A stretch of 9,930 nucleotides of DNA from positions 1-9,930 of the forward strand of contig CAJLYG010000113.1 of NCBI GenBank assembly GCA_905210845.1. Reading direction: 5' to 3'. The notes below the pieces were generated by a model. That model did no database searches, was not told the DNA's origin, and saw nothing but the letters and a program-made list of their open reading frames with translations. Within the stretch, counting starts at the first letter, position 1; the number at the start of each line of letters is the position of its first letter. The position numbers and the translations under genes are program-made. This stretch comes from an uncultured Prevotella sp. GTDB lineage: Bacteria; Bacteroidota; Bacteroidia; Bacteroidales; Bacteroidaceae. This document shows, piece by piece, positions 1 through 6,769 of the stretch.

Positions 1-312
1 ATGCCGGGAATCGAGTTCAGCTCGATGAAATAGGGCACGGCGCTCAAAGAGGGAGGTGACGATGACGACCCCAAACTGCCTTGCCAGTTCTCCAAAGAAG
101 CCCGTGGAAGGACCAGGGATGGGCTCGGCAAGGTCGAAAAGGGACACGTCTTCCACCTGACAGAAATACAAGGTATTATGCAACTCCTGTAAGATAATCA
201 GTTGCGCGCCACGATGGGCGAGATCGGCAATTCCTTCTGCCAATCGCTTGAGGTTGTCTTCCTGGTCGGCAGTATTATGCTGTTGCAGGATTCCTATTTT
301 TAATTCTTTCAT
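1..312 (-). CDS. aguB: N-carbamoylputrescine amidase, N-terminal part (cut by window edge)
   Basis: Carbon-nitrogen hydrolase (nitrilase superfamily), expected to hydrolyse N-carbamoylputrescine to putrescine, CO2 and ammonia in the cytoplasm. 104 codons are visible from the ATG at 312. The start MKELKIGILQQHNTAD and the block LQELHNTLYFCQ (residues 41-52) are typical of this family; E43 is in the position of the first catalytic residue of the Glu-Lys-Cys triad. The Lys and Cys would lie beyond the window. AEPIPGPSTGFFGELA and VIVTSLFERRA also fit the family. After residue 93 the frame reads LFHRAELDSRH, where homologues continue roughly PGLYHNTAVV, so the last 36 or so bases do not fit (see findings). 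It sits 33 bases downstream of agmatine deiminase on the same strand, which is the preceding pathway step and supports the specific name over a general nitrilase. Confidence 0.85.
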   Translation of the reverse strand, partial: MKELKIGILQQHNTADQEDNLKRLAEGIADLAHRGAQLIILQELHNTLYFCQVEDVSLFDLAEPIPGPSTGFFGELARQFGVVIVTSLFERRALFHRAELDSRH

Positions 313-345
313 CTTTCTGTTCTATGTTGATATAGTAAAGGGCTG

Positions 346-1464
346 TCAACCCTCCCGCAGGGAAGGCGTGCGCAGACAGCCCGAGGGATATTGCATGGTC
401 AAGCAATGGAGGGAACCATGTTGACGGATCACGGGGCGGGCGTCAATTCCAAGCACTTGCCGTCCTGGGAACGCTGCTTCCAGGATTTCCATCGCCTTCC
501 GGTCGTTATCAGGTTGGTGGTAGGTGGGACAGATGACTGCCCCATTTAGTATCACAAAATTGGCATAGGTAGCTGGGAGCCGTTCTGCTCCCTCTCCCGG
601 AGATGAGGTCAGTCGCTCGCCATCGTCGTAGATGGCATCAGGCATGGGGAGCTTTATCAAATGGTAGAGGCGACCCTCAGAAGTCCGAATATCCATGAGC
701 TGCCTCTCCAACTGCCGGAAGTCCTCATATTGTGAGTCCGACGGATCATCGCATCCCACATAGAGCAAGGTATCATCAGGAGCGACACGGACGATGGTAT
801 CAATATGCCCGTCAGTATCGTCGCCCACAAGATTGCCATGGTCGAGCCATACCACACGAGAGGCATGGAGGCGACGCCTCAACTCCCTGTCAAGGTCCTC
901 CCGCGTCAAAGGCTGGTTACGGTGAGGGGCCAAGAGGCATTGGCTGGTCGTGAAGACAGTCCCATGCCCATCACTTTCTACTGATCCTCCTTCCAAGACG
1001 AAATCCCAATCGTCTTCATATTCTGCCTGATACGCTCCTTGCTGGAAGACCGCCTTCGTGATCGCATTGTCCCAGTCGGATGGGAATTTATCGCCCCATC
1101 CATTAAAGCGAAAGTCGAGGACACGGCAACGACATTCCCCTGCGCTTGACGCGGCATCTTCAGACACCAAGGTGAGCGGGGCATGGTCACGCGCCCAAGT
1201 ATCATTCGTCGGACAGGAAACGAAAAGCAATCTCGACCGCTGGCTGTCGCCTAATCGCGCAGAGAGGATCTCCTTCACTGACTCCACATCCGGCGTAACA
1301 ATCAACACGGTCTCATAACGTGAGATGATGTCCGCCATCTGGAGAAACACCTCGGTAATATCCTGGAGGTAGGGCGCCCAGTCAGTACCCTGATGCGGCC
1401 ATGTCAATTGTATCCCGCTTTGCGGATACCATTCCGCGGGTAATGTCCAATACTTCGAATTCAT
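346..1464 (-). CDS. aguA: Agmatine deiminase
   Basis: Cytoplasmic hydrolase of the peptidyl-arginine/agmatine deiminase family that converts agmatine to N-carbamoylputrescine and ammonia, the step before the amidase encoded downstream. The 372-residue length is normal for the family. Visible family signatures are LPAEWYPQSGIQLTWPH (residues 8-24, the usual N-terminus), NDTWARDHAP (87-96, the W-x-R-D substrate-binding region), EGGS (158-161), DTDGHID (216-222, with catalytic His220 and neighbouring Asp222), and QHGSLHCLTMQYP (348-360) carrying the nucleophile Cys354. The ATG at 1464 is the only sensible start, because the next Met is residue 43, inside the conserved fold. It is probably transcribed together with the downstream amidase. 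The pathway needs agmatine from arginine decarboxylase, which is not in this window. Confidence 0.95.
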   Translation of the reverse strand: MNSKYWTLPAEWYPQSGIQLTWPHQGTDWAPYLQDITEVFLQMADIISRYETVLIVTPDVESVKEILSARLGDSQRSRLLFVSCPTNDTWARDHAPLTLVSEDAASSAGECRCRVLDFRFNGWGDKFPSDWDNAITKAVFQQGAYQAEYEDDWDFVLEGGSVESDGHGTVFTTSQCLLAPHRNQPLTREDLDRELRRRLHASRVVWLDHGNLVGDDTDGHIDTIVRVAPDDTLLYVGCDDPSDSQYEDFRQLERQLMDIRTSEGRLYHLIKLPMPDAIYDDGERLTSSPGEGAERLPATYANFVILNGAVICPTYHQPDNDRKAMEILEAAFPGRQVLGIDARPVIRQHGSLHCLTMQYPSGCLRTPSLREG

Positions 1465-1468
1465 GCTG

Positions 1469-1499
1469 CGAAGTTACGAAATTATAGTCAACTACCAAA
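1469..1499 (-). promoter_or_regulatory. Putative promoter of the agmatine deiminase-amidase operon
   Basis: On the minus strand a TTTG element (1496-1499) is followed after 19 bases by TAACTTCG (1469-1476), one mismatch from the Bacteroidota -7 consensus TAnnTTTG. The spacing is the usual one. The -7 box ends only four bases before the ATG at 1464, so transcription would begin at or next to the start codon. That would imply a leaderless or nearly leaderless mRNA. A second imperfect box, TAATTTCG (1477-1484), has no TTTG at a suitable distance. The call rests on motif match only. Confidence 0.45.
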
Positions 1500-1506
1500 T
1501 ATTTGG
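1495..1506. promoter_or_regulatory. Perfect 12-base palindrome in divergent promoter region
   Basis: CCAAATATTTGG reads the same on both strands and contains the TTTG element proposed for the agmatine deiminase promoter. It lies between two divergent genes, where a dimeric regulator could bind. The flanking bases do not extend the symmetry. AT-rich palindromes of this size do occur by chance, so an operator role is inference. Confidence 0.3.
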
Positions 1507-1538
1507 AACATGAAAATGTCTCTTTCAAAAAAATCATG

Positions 1539-1546
1539 TATCTTTG
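1539..1546 (+). promoter_or_regulatory. Putative -7 box of the MGMT-like gene
   Basis: TATCTTTG matches the Bacteroidota -7 consensus TAnnTTTG exactly and lies 21 bases before the ATG at 1568. No good TTTG element is present 17-23 bases upstream. The box overlaps the alternative TTG start at 1544, which argues against translation beginning there. Confidence 0.5.
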
Positions 1547-1567
1547 AAGCCTTCAAGCAAATCATCA

Positions 1568-1894
1568 ATGATACACGGTCATCATGCAGACATCGCGTCG
1601 TTTCGGAAAGAAGTGTATGAGGTGGTCGCAGCCATCCCACGTGGAAAGGTAATTACCTACGGGCAGATCGCCTTGTTATTGGGTTTTCCTAACCATTCCA
1701 GGTTAGTAGGTCGCGTTTTGAGGGATGTGCCACCCGACCTGCACCTGCCTTGCCATCGTGTCGTGAACAGCCAGGGACGAACAGCCCCCACCTTTCAAGC
1801 GCAACGACGGCTCTTGGAAAGTGAGGGCGTGACCTTTAAGTCCAATGGCAACGTCGACATAAAGGCGTGCCAATGGAAGTATATGCAACTGTAG
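1568..1894 (+). CDS. MGMT/Atl-like alkylguanine DNA repair protein
   Basis: Small protein (108 residues) made only of the DNA-binding domain of O6-alkylguanine-DNA alkyltransferases. It shows the winged-helix segment VITYGQIALLLGF (28-40, with Tyr31 matching human MGMT Tyr114), the arginine-finger region SRLVGRVLR (44-52, Arg52 matching human Arg128), the active-site motif PCHRVV (61-66, Cys62) and LLESEG (82-87, Glu86 matching human Glu172). The segment before the active site reads VPPDLHLPCHR, so the conserved Asn of true transferases (human Asn137) is replaced by Val54. The usual glycine/tyrosine loop after the active site is also missing. Its size and C-terminus resemble alkyltransferase-like (Atl/YbaZ) proteins, yet those usually have Trp where this one keeps Cys. 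It may repair alkylated guanine or only recognise it. ATG 1568 is preferred over TTG 1544 because a promoter box overlaps the latter. Confidence 0.85.
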   Translation: MIHGHHADIASFRKEVYEVVAAIPRGKVITYGQIALLLGFPNHSRLVGRVLRDVPPDLHLPCHRVVNSQGRTAPTFQAQRRLLESEGVTFKSNGNVDIKACQWKYMQL

Positions 1895-1921
1895 GCAAGC
1901 TATCTTTGAGTTGCTTTCCCA

Positions 1922-4222
1922 CTACAAGATCGGCACGACCAACTTGATACAGACATTCCTGCCCATATTAAAGACGCCCTGCCGACCTGTCACAGCATTG
2001 GTATCCAGGTACTTCAGTCGACTGAGATGGCTCTGATAGGCTTTGTTGGTGAGGTTGTCACCGATCAAATAGACGGAGCACACCTTCCTGCCATGTGCCA
2101 AGATATCCGTGCCTGCCGACAGGCTGACCAAGGTGTACGACGGGGTTGCCGTCTCCGTATTGTCCACCCGATAATAATGGTTCTGCCGGAAATTGCATTC
2201 CAGGCCTAACCGGGCATAAAGATTGTTCAGCACCTTCCCGTCGCGAATGAAGTCGTATTGCAATTCCGAGTTCCAGCGAGGTGCTGGGGTCATCGGCAGG
2301 TACTTCGCCTCTGAGGGCTGATGTAATTGCCGGGCATAGACATACGAGAAGCTGTTTTGGAAATGTAATGCCTCTACGGGGTGGACGTCCAGGCTCGCTC
2401 CCCCGCCTGTCAGACGGGCATCGCCTTGCGTAAACTGATAAGTAGGATATCCCTCCGTGACCACAGTGCCTAACCTACTACTGAAAATGTAATGATCGAT
2501 ATAGTTCGTGTACAGTGCAAGCTGTGCAGAAAAAAGGGCGGAGGAGTAATCCCAGCCTACGTCTACCTGCCAACTGTGTTCTGGATGCAAGTTCTTGTTG
2601 CCAATCAGGTATTCCACCGTTCCCTCATGTACCCCGTTGCAAGCCAACTCGCTCAGGTTCGGCGCGCGGAATCCTCTCGCCACGTTCAGTCGGAAATGCA
2701 TGTCGGGCGTGATATCATAAACTGCGCCGATGCTCCCTGTCAGGGCTGAGAAGCTGCGTGAGAACGGTTCAAAGCGGTATTCTTTCTCCTGGTCATTCCC
2801 ATTCCACAGCGCAAAACTGTGCAAATGGCGGTGGTCATACCGGATGCCACCACTCAGGTTCCAGTTGCCCCATTTCTTTCCCACAGTGGCAAAGGCACCC
2901 ACGTCAAACAGCACATAAGCTGGAATCAAATACTCATCCCCAAAATTATCCGACTTTTGGTACATGCCACCAATCCCCGAGCTCACCTTCCATCCATTCG
3001 CATGCTGCAAGGCATAGTGGAGGTCATAATTGAGTGTATGGAGTTTAAAGTCGAGGCCGGGCTCCTTGGGCGAGTCCTCATACTCCTGCCTGTGGTTCTG
3101 CTGATAGCCTACCAATGCTTTGATAACGCCTTCACCAAGGTTGAACGAGTTATCCCATACCATCTTATCATGATGGATCTGCTGGAAAGGGATCAGGTCG
3201 CCCTTCACCAAGTCGCCCGTCGTCGCATCCCTTTCGCCCTCTATCATGTCGGGACGCAGATGATACCAGCTGAAGGTCAGATGGCTGTATCCCCAACTAC
3301 GGTTGACCCCTACCATTCCATGAAGTCCTTGCTCACGGAATTGAGAGCCGGGCACATCCCCATCATAGCGATTATGGTATTCACCTGCCCATTTCTGCGA
3401 CCATCTCATGTTCCAGACGATACCACCTTGGTTGCCTGCGAAGTCAAGGGAATAATCGAAAAGCCCGTTGTTCGTCTGGTATTCCGTCGAGGCAGAAGCT
3501 CGAAGCGATCCTTTGGCGAGCACAGGATCCCCATGAAAGATCACCACGCCTGCCATGGCATCCGACCCATACATCAAGGAAGCCGGACCTTTCAGTATCT
3601 CCACATTGTTGATACTTTGGGCATCGATCTCTATTCCGTGCTCATCGCCCCATTGCTGGCCTTCCTGCCGGATGCCATCATTGATCGTGACTATGCGGTT
3701 ATAGCCCAGTCCACGGATCACGGGCTTGGAGATCCCGCTTCCCGTCGTGATCTGCGAGATGCCCGGTTGGTGGGCGATGGCATCGATGATATTACTTGAC
3801 GAGGTTGTCTCCAGTTGCCGGGTGGTGACCACGGAGACCGGGGTCGGGGAATCTTTCATCAGCGACTGCCCGGTGAGTGCAGTCACCACCACTTCGTTCA
3901 GGGAGGCATTGCTCTCTTTCATCACGAAGTTCATCGTACGCACTTGGCGCAAATCGATCTCCTTGATCAAGGTCTGGTGACCGATATAGCTTACCTGCAA
4001 GGTGAGCATCTTTTCTGGGAGGTCATCCAAATGATAATAACCGTCTTGGTTGGTTGTCGTCCCCTCACTCAACGAAGGGATAAAAATAGTAACGCCGACG
4101 AGTGGACTTCCGTCCGTGCCATCGGTCACACGACCTGTGAGAGACACTTTCTTCATCACAGGTTCCCCTGCCGTGCAGACACAATACGCCATGCACAGCA
4201 AGAACATATATAATTGTTTCAT
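1922..4222 (-). CDS. TonB-dependent outer-membrane receptor, probably for a metal or metal complex
   Basis: Full-length receptor of 766 residues that would import a scarce ligand across the outer membrane using TonB-ExbB-ExbD energy. A signal peptide (about 1-19) is followed by a carboxypeptidase-regulatory-like domain (about 26-105, VSLTGRVTDGTDGSPLVGV), a TonB-box-like NEVVVTA (109-115), the plug domain (about 123-230, with KPVIRGLGYNRI and VEILKGPASLMYGSDAMAGV) and a 22-strand-type barrel to the C-terminus. There is no SusD-type partner next to it, so polysaccharide uptake is unlikely. The gene directly upstream, 44 bases away, encodes a small His/Cys-rich membrane protein, and the plug carries QQWGDEHGIEID (189-200). 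Both hint at a transition-metal substrate such as zinc or copper; this is inference. It converges with the MGMT-like gene, leaving 27 bases between the stops. Confidence 0.92.
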   Translation of the reverse strand: MKQLYMFLLCMAYCVCTAGEPVMKKVSLTGRVTDGTDGSPLVGVTIFIPSLSEGTTTNQDGYYHLDDLPEKMLTLQVSYIGHQTLIKEIDLRQVRTMNFVMKESNASLNEVVVTALTGQSLMKDSPTPVSVVTTRQLETTSSSNIIDAIAHQPGISQITTGSGISKPVIRGLGYNRIVTINDGIRQEGQQWGDEHGIEIDAQSINNVEILKGPASLMYGSDAMAGVVIFHGDPVLAKGSLRASASTEYQTNNGLFDYSLDFAGNQGGIVWNMRWSQKWAGEYHNRYDGDVPGSQFREQGLHGMVGVNRSWGYSHLTFSWYHLRPDMIEGERDATTGDLVKGDLIPFQQIHHDKMVWDNSFNLGEGVIKALVGYQQNHRQEYEDSPKEPGLDFKLHTLNYDLHYALQHANGWKVSSGIGGMYQKSDNFGDEYLIPAYVLFDVGAFATVGKKWGNWNLSGGIRYDHRHLHSFALWNGNDQEKEYRFEPFSRSFSALTGSIGAVYDITPDMHFRLNVARGFRAPNLSELACNGVHEGTVEYLIGNKNLHPEHSWQVDVGWDYSSALFSAQLALYTNYIDHYIFSSRLGTVVTEGYPTYQFTQGDARLTGGGASLDVHPVEALHFQNSFSYVYARQLHQPSEAKYLPMTPAPRWNSELQYDFIRDGKVLNNLYARLGLECNFRQNHYYRVDNTETATPSYTLVSLSAGTDILAHGRKVCSVYLIGDNLTNKAYQSHLSRLKYLDTNAVTGRQGVFNMGRNVCIKLVVPIL

Positions 4223-4266
4223 CCTGTAAAAATCTGATTAAAAATAATAGATAGCTAATCTCTGTC

Positions 4267-4620
4267 TTACAGAACGAAAGGAGGGGCGCGTGTTGATGGC
4301 TTTCCCGCATGCTCCAAGATACGGATGGAGACGGGGAAAGGATGGACCATAGAAACAGGCTGCACCAAGATGCCGAGCACAAGGGCAGCTGCAGCAAAGA
4401 AGGTCAGGCTCAAGAAATGGCAGAGCACACAATGGTCGACACTCGCCTGTTCCGTGGTAAGGTGACCTGCATGATGGATATGGTGAAGGCACTCGTAGCA
4501 AGACACCTCCACCGAGTCCTTGCTTTCATGATGATGAAGTGAAGACATCAAGACCATCGGCACGAATACTGCCAAGAGTATCCATGCCGACCATTGTCTT
4601 CTATGCTGTATCTTCTTCAT
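4267..4620 (-). CDS. Small His/Cys-rich membrane protein (DUF2946-like)
   Basis: A 117-residue protein with two hydrophobic segments (about 11-27 and 71-88) enclosing a loop very rich in metal ligands. Within residues 29-68 are HHHE (29-32), C41-x2-C44, HHIHH (46-50), H53, and HCVLCH (63-68). This layout resembles the DUF2946-type proteins often found beside metal-related TonB receptors; that assignment is from memory and tentative. The loop probably lies in the periplasm and binds zinc, copper or a similar ion, acting as a sensor, buffer or delivery factor for the receptor encoded 44 bases downstream. The ATG at 4620 gives MKKIQHRRQW, a normal positively charged N-terminus. It begins 23 bases after the stop of the phosphoesterase gene, so read-through transcription is likely. 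No catalytic motif is seen. Confidence 0.8.
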   Translation of the reverse strand: MKKIQHRRQWSAWILLAVFVPMVLMSSLHHHESKDSVEVSCYECLHHIHHAGHLTTEQASVDHCVLCHFLSLTFFAAAALVLGILVQPVSMVHPFPVSIRILEHAGKPSTRAPPFVL

Positions 4621-4643
4621 CAGGAATGCAAGTCTTGTCTTTC

Positions 4644-5183
4644 TTAAATGTTCATTTCTGCGAGCAAGGTGCCTTCAAGGTGATAGACCCGGATGACACC
4701 ATCCTCATAAGTACCTAACGTGGGCGGGTTGCCACCCTTAGGGAAGGTGATTGATCCTGTATTGCAGATCACTGTATGATCCTGCCTTGAGAGTTCCCAT
4801 AAATGTGTATGACCATAGACCACAGCATCGAAATGCCCTTTGGGCAAATGGTCCTTGTTGATCAGATGGCCATGGGTGAGAAGCAATCGCTTGCCATTAT
4901 CCACCAGCAGCATTGACTCATTGAGGACAGGAAAGTCGAGTAACATCTGGTCTACCTCCGAGTCACAGTTGCCTCTTACGGCAACAATATCCTCTGCCAT
5001 CCCGTTGAGCCGGGCTGCAATGCCCTTGGGATCAAGGCCTTCTGGCAGACCATTCCGGGGACCATAGTTCAAGATATCGCCCAACAAGCAGATCATATCA
5101 CACTGCTGCGCATCGGCAAAGGCAAGTGCCTTCTCCAGTCTTGGCAGGGCGCCATGGATATCGGATAAAAGCAAGTATTTCAT
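4644..5183 (-). CDS. yfcE: YfcE-like metallophosphoesterase
   Basis: Cytoplasmic calcineurin-like phosphodiesterase of the YfcE/MJ0936 family, 179 residues, close to the E. coli YfcE length. The dimetal site motifs appear in order: SDIHG (7-11, Asp8 and His10), LLGDILNYGPRNG (33-45, Asp36), VRGNCDSEVDQ (69-79, Asn72), LTHGH (102-106, His104), and YGHTHLWE (123-130, His125 and His127). The family hydrolyses phosphodiesters such as bis-p-nitrophenyl phosphate in vitro; the natural substrate is not settled. MKYLLLSDIHG is chosen as the start because homologues begin there. The longer reading from 5261 would begin upstream of the predicted transcription start. It lies first in a possible transcript with the His/Cys-rich protein and the TonB receptor, though a functional link is not evident. 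Confidence 0.92.
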   Translation of the reverse strand: MKYLLLSDIHGALPRLEKALAFADAQQCDMICLLGDILNYGPRNGLPEGLDPKGIAARLNGMAEDIVAVRGNCDSEVDQMLLDFPVLNESMLLVDNGKRLLLTHGHLINKDHLPKGHFDAVVYGHTHLWELSRQDHTVICNTGSITFPKGGNPPTLGTYEDGVIRVYHLEGTLLAEMNI

Positions 5184-5231
5184 TTCTCTTCCTGTTATAC
5201 TTTTGTCTGGGACATATGAAAATGTCCCCTG

Positions 5232-5262
5232 CAAAGGTAATGATTTTTTCTGTTTCCCCAAA
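5232..5262 (-). promoter_or_regulatory. Bacteroidota-type promoter upstream of yfcE
   Basis: On the minus strand TTTG (5259-5262) is followed after 19 bases by TACCTTTG (5232-5239), an exact match to the consensus TTTG-N19-TAnnTTTG. Transcription should begin near 5225-5228, giving a leader of about 42-45 bases before the ATG at 5183. This fixes the yfcE start, because the upstream in-frame ATG at 5261 lies inside the -33 element. The same promoter may also drive the two genes downstream. Confidence 0.75.
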
Positions 5263-5325
5263 GGTTGACCTTACTTTTATGCCGATCTGGTGGTGGGCGA
5301 TGCCTTCTGTCCTTCCCCTACCCTG

Positions 5326-6552
5326 CTATTGGATCAACCTATATGAAACGACATCACAAGAGGGAACCGTGATCTTGCGGACAGCTTTGTTCTTGAGTGA
5401 GGTCTTGCCCACCATCTTGTGCTTCCAGAGATCATACACCTTGTAAACCTTCGTGTCGAACTGGGTGCTCCTCTTGGATACCTGTTCGTCGGTCAGGTTG
5501 AAACGCTGCCAATTAAGCTGATAGGTAATAGGCTTATCCGTGATGTTCAGGATCGTAAATGCCCAGTCGCCATTCTCCAACGGCTTGAACCAGAACGCCA
5601 ATCCTTCTTCATCGCGATAATGCCAACCCTGGACGCCGAGCTTATCCTGGTTGACGGCAATCATGTCTTTGTTCAGGATAATCGACTTGGTAGCCTCGCT
5701 CATAGAACGGAGGTCATTGCCAAGCAGCAAGGGGGATGCCATCATGCACCACATGGTGAAATGTGCCCTGTCCTCATTCTCTGTCATGCCGTTCCCCACT
5801 TCCAGCATATCCGGGTCATTCCAATGACCGGGACCAGCGTATTGGCGCAAGGTATCATTCAGGTTCATGCACTCCACCACCGTCAAGGGATGCCAGCCAC
5901 CCGGATGATCCGGCTTGATTTCCTTCACAAAGGAGCACCCAATGTCACCCGTAGTACGCCAACTGTGCCCAATATCGCGTGCCCAACGCCAAGGCTGATG
6001 AGTTCCCCACTCGCAAAGGCTCAAGAAGATCGGGCGACCAGCGGCGCGGATCGCATCACTCATCAACTGATAAGCACCCCGCGCATTGATGTTCGGGGTA
6101 TTGCACCAGTCTTCCTTCAGATAATCGATTCCCCATTTGGCATATTGCAGCGCATCCTGATACTCGTGCCCCAAGGAACCCGGACGACCCGCACAGGTCT
6201 GATAGCCACAATCCGAATAGATGCCAAGCTTCAGTCCCTTGGAATGGGCATAGTCGGCAAGCCACTTAATACCGTGCGGAAAGCGTTTGGAATCACATTG
6301 GATAAATCCATTGGCATCACGTTGCCCATGCCAACAATCATCCAAATTGACATAGACATAACCAGCATCCCGCAAGCCAGAGGATACCATCACATCGATC
6401 ACACCAACGATCTTTTCCTCATTAATGTCACAGCCGAACTTGTTCCAGGAATTCCATCCCATCTGCGGAGTGTCTGCCAAATGGTCAAACTTCTGTGCAT
6501 TCATGCCCAAGGCAGTCATGAACAGCACTCCGAAAAGAATTAGTTTTTTCAT
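5326..6552 (-). CDS. GH27 alpha-galactosidase, secreted
   Basis: Glycoside hydrolase family 27 enzyme, a retaining enzyme that removes terminal alpha-D-galactose from oligosaccharides or galactomannan side chains. From the Met at 6552 it has 408 residues, starting with a signal peptide (MKKLILFGVLFMTALGMNAQ) that suggests periplasmic or outer-surface location. The (beta/alpha)8 domain shows TPQMGWNSWNKFGCDI (28-43), VNLDDCW (68-74), GLKLGIYSDCG (106-116), YLKEDWC (144-150) with nucleophile Asp148, and WRTTGDIGCSF (198-208) with acid/base Asp203. WNDPDMLEVGN further on is also typical, and a C-terminal beta-sandwich follows. The nucleophile motif differs from the common YLKYDNC form, so a related activity such as beta-L-arabinopyranosidase is possible. 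An in-frame ATG at 6582 would add ten residues before the signal peptide and is less likely. No other carbohydrate genes flank it. Confidence 0.92.
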   Translation of the reverse strand: MKKLILFGVLFMTALGMNAQKFDHLADTPQMGWNSWNKFGCDINEEKIVGVIDVMVSSGLRDAGYVYVNLDDCWHGQRDANGFIQCDSKRFPHGIKWLADYAHSKGLKLGIYSDCGYQTCAGRPGSLGHEYQDALQYAKWGIDYLKEDWCNTPNINARGAYQLMSDAIRAAGRPIFLSLCEWGTHQPWRWARDIGHSWRTTGDIGCSFVKEIKPDHPGGWHPLTVVECMNLNDTLRQYAGPGHWNDPDMLEVGNGMTENEDRAHFTMWCMMASPLLLGNDLRSMSEATKSIILNKDMIAVNQDKLGVQGWHYRDEEGLAFWFKPLENGDWAFTILNITDKPITYQLNWQRFNLTDEQVSKRSTQFDTKVYKVYDLWKHKMVGKTSLKNKAVRKITVPSCDVVSYRLIQ

Positions 6553-6613
6553 CATCTTCAAGATTATAAAGTTATTGTCCATCGTTTTGATCTCCCATGG
6601 AGATTACTTGCCA

Positions 6614-6621
6614 CAAAAATA
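6614..6621 (-). promoter_or_regulatory. Putative -7 box of the alpha-galactosidase gene
   Basis: On the minus strand TATTTTTG matches TAnnTTTG exactly, in an AT-rich stretch about 60 bases upstream of the preferred start. No TTTG element lies at the preferred distance (the nearest, 6654-6657, is 32 bases away), so only the -7 box is supported. Confidence 0.45.
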
Positions 6622-6746
6622 ATCAAAATTCATAAAGAACCATTGCACTTCTCCAAAATTAACATTCGTCCCATACAATTATTTCGATGATCACCTCATC
6701 CGCATCAAGATCTTATCTGCTAATACCCTTATCATCACGGGAACCG

Positions 6747-6769
6747 ATACGCGAACCCATTCGGCGTAT
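6747..6769. other. Bulged stem-loop in intergenic region
   Basis: ATACGCGAA (6747-6755), loop CCCA, and TTCGGCGTAT (6760-6769) pair over nine base pairs with a single bulged base. No T-tract follows on either strand, so it is not a standard terminator. It lies downstream of the lipoprotein terminator and upstream of the alpha-galactosidase promoter. Its role is unknown. Confidence 0.45.

Noticed and set aside
1901..1908. TATCTTTG promoter-like box on the plus strand between two convergent genes
   Set aside because: It points into the 3' end of the TonB receptor gene with no gene to serve, and lacks an upstream TTTG at proper spacing. Probably chance.
1895..1921. GCAA/TTGC inverted repeat between convergent stops, as a bidirectional terminator
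   Set aside because: The stem is only four or five pairs and no proper T-tract follows, so it is too weak to call.
2819..3799. 326-codon open frame on the plus strand
   Set aside because: It lies wholly antisense to the TonB receptor barrel and plug, shows no recognisable domain, and is explained by codon bias of the real gene.
5262..5340. Inverted repeat AGGTTGA ... TCAACCT around the end of the GH27 gene
   Set aside because: The arms are seven bases and separated by 65 bases, with one arm inside the coding region and no T-tract; not a convincing terminator.
5419..6543. 374-codon open frame on the plus strand
   Set aside because: It is antisense to the GH27 gene, whose catalytic motifs are intact across the whole span; no domain or signal is recognisable in the antisense reading.
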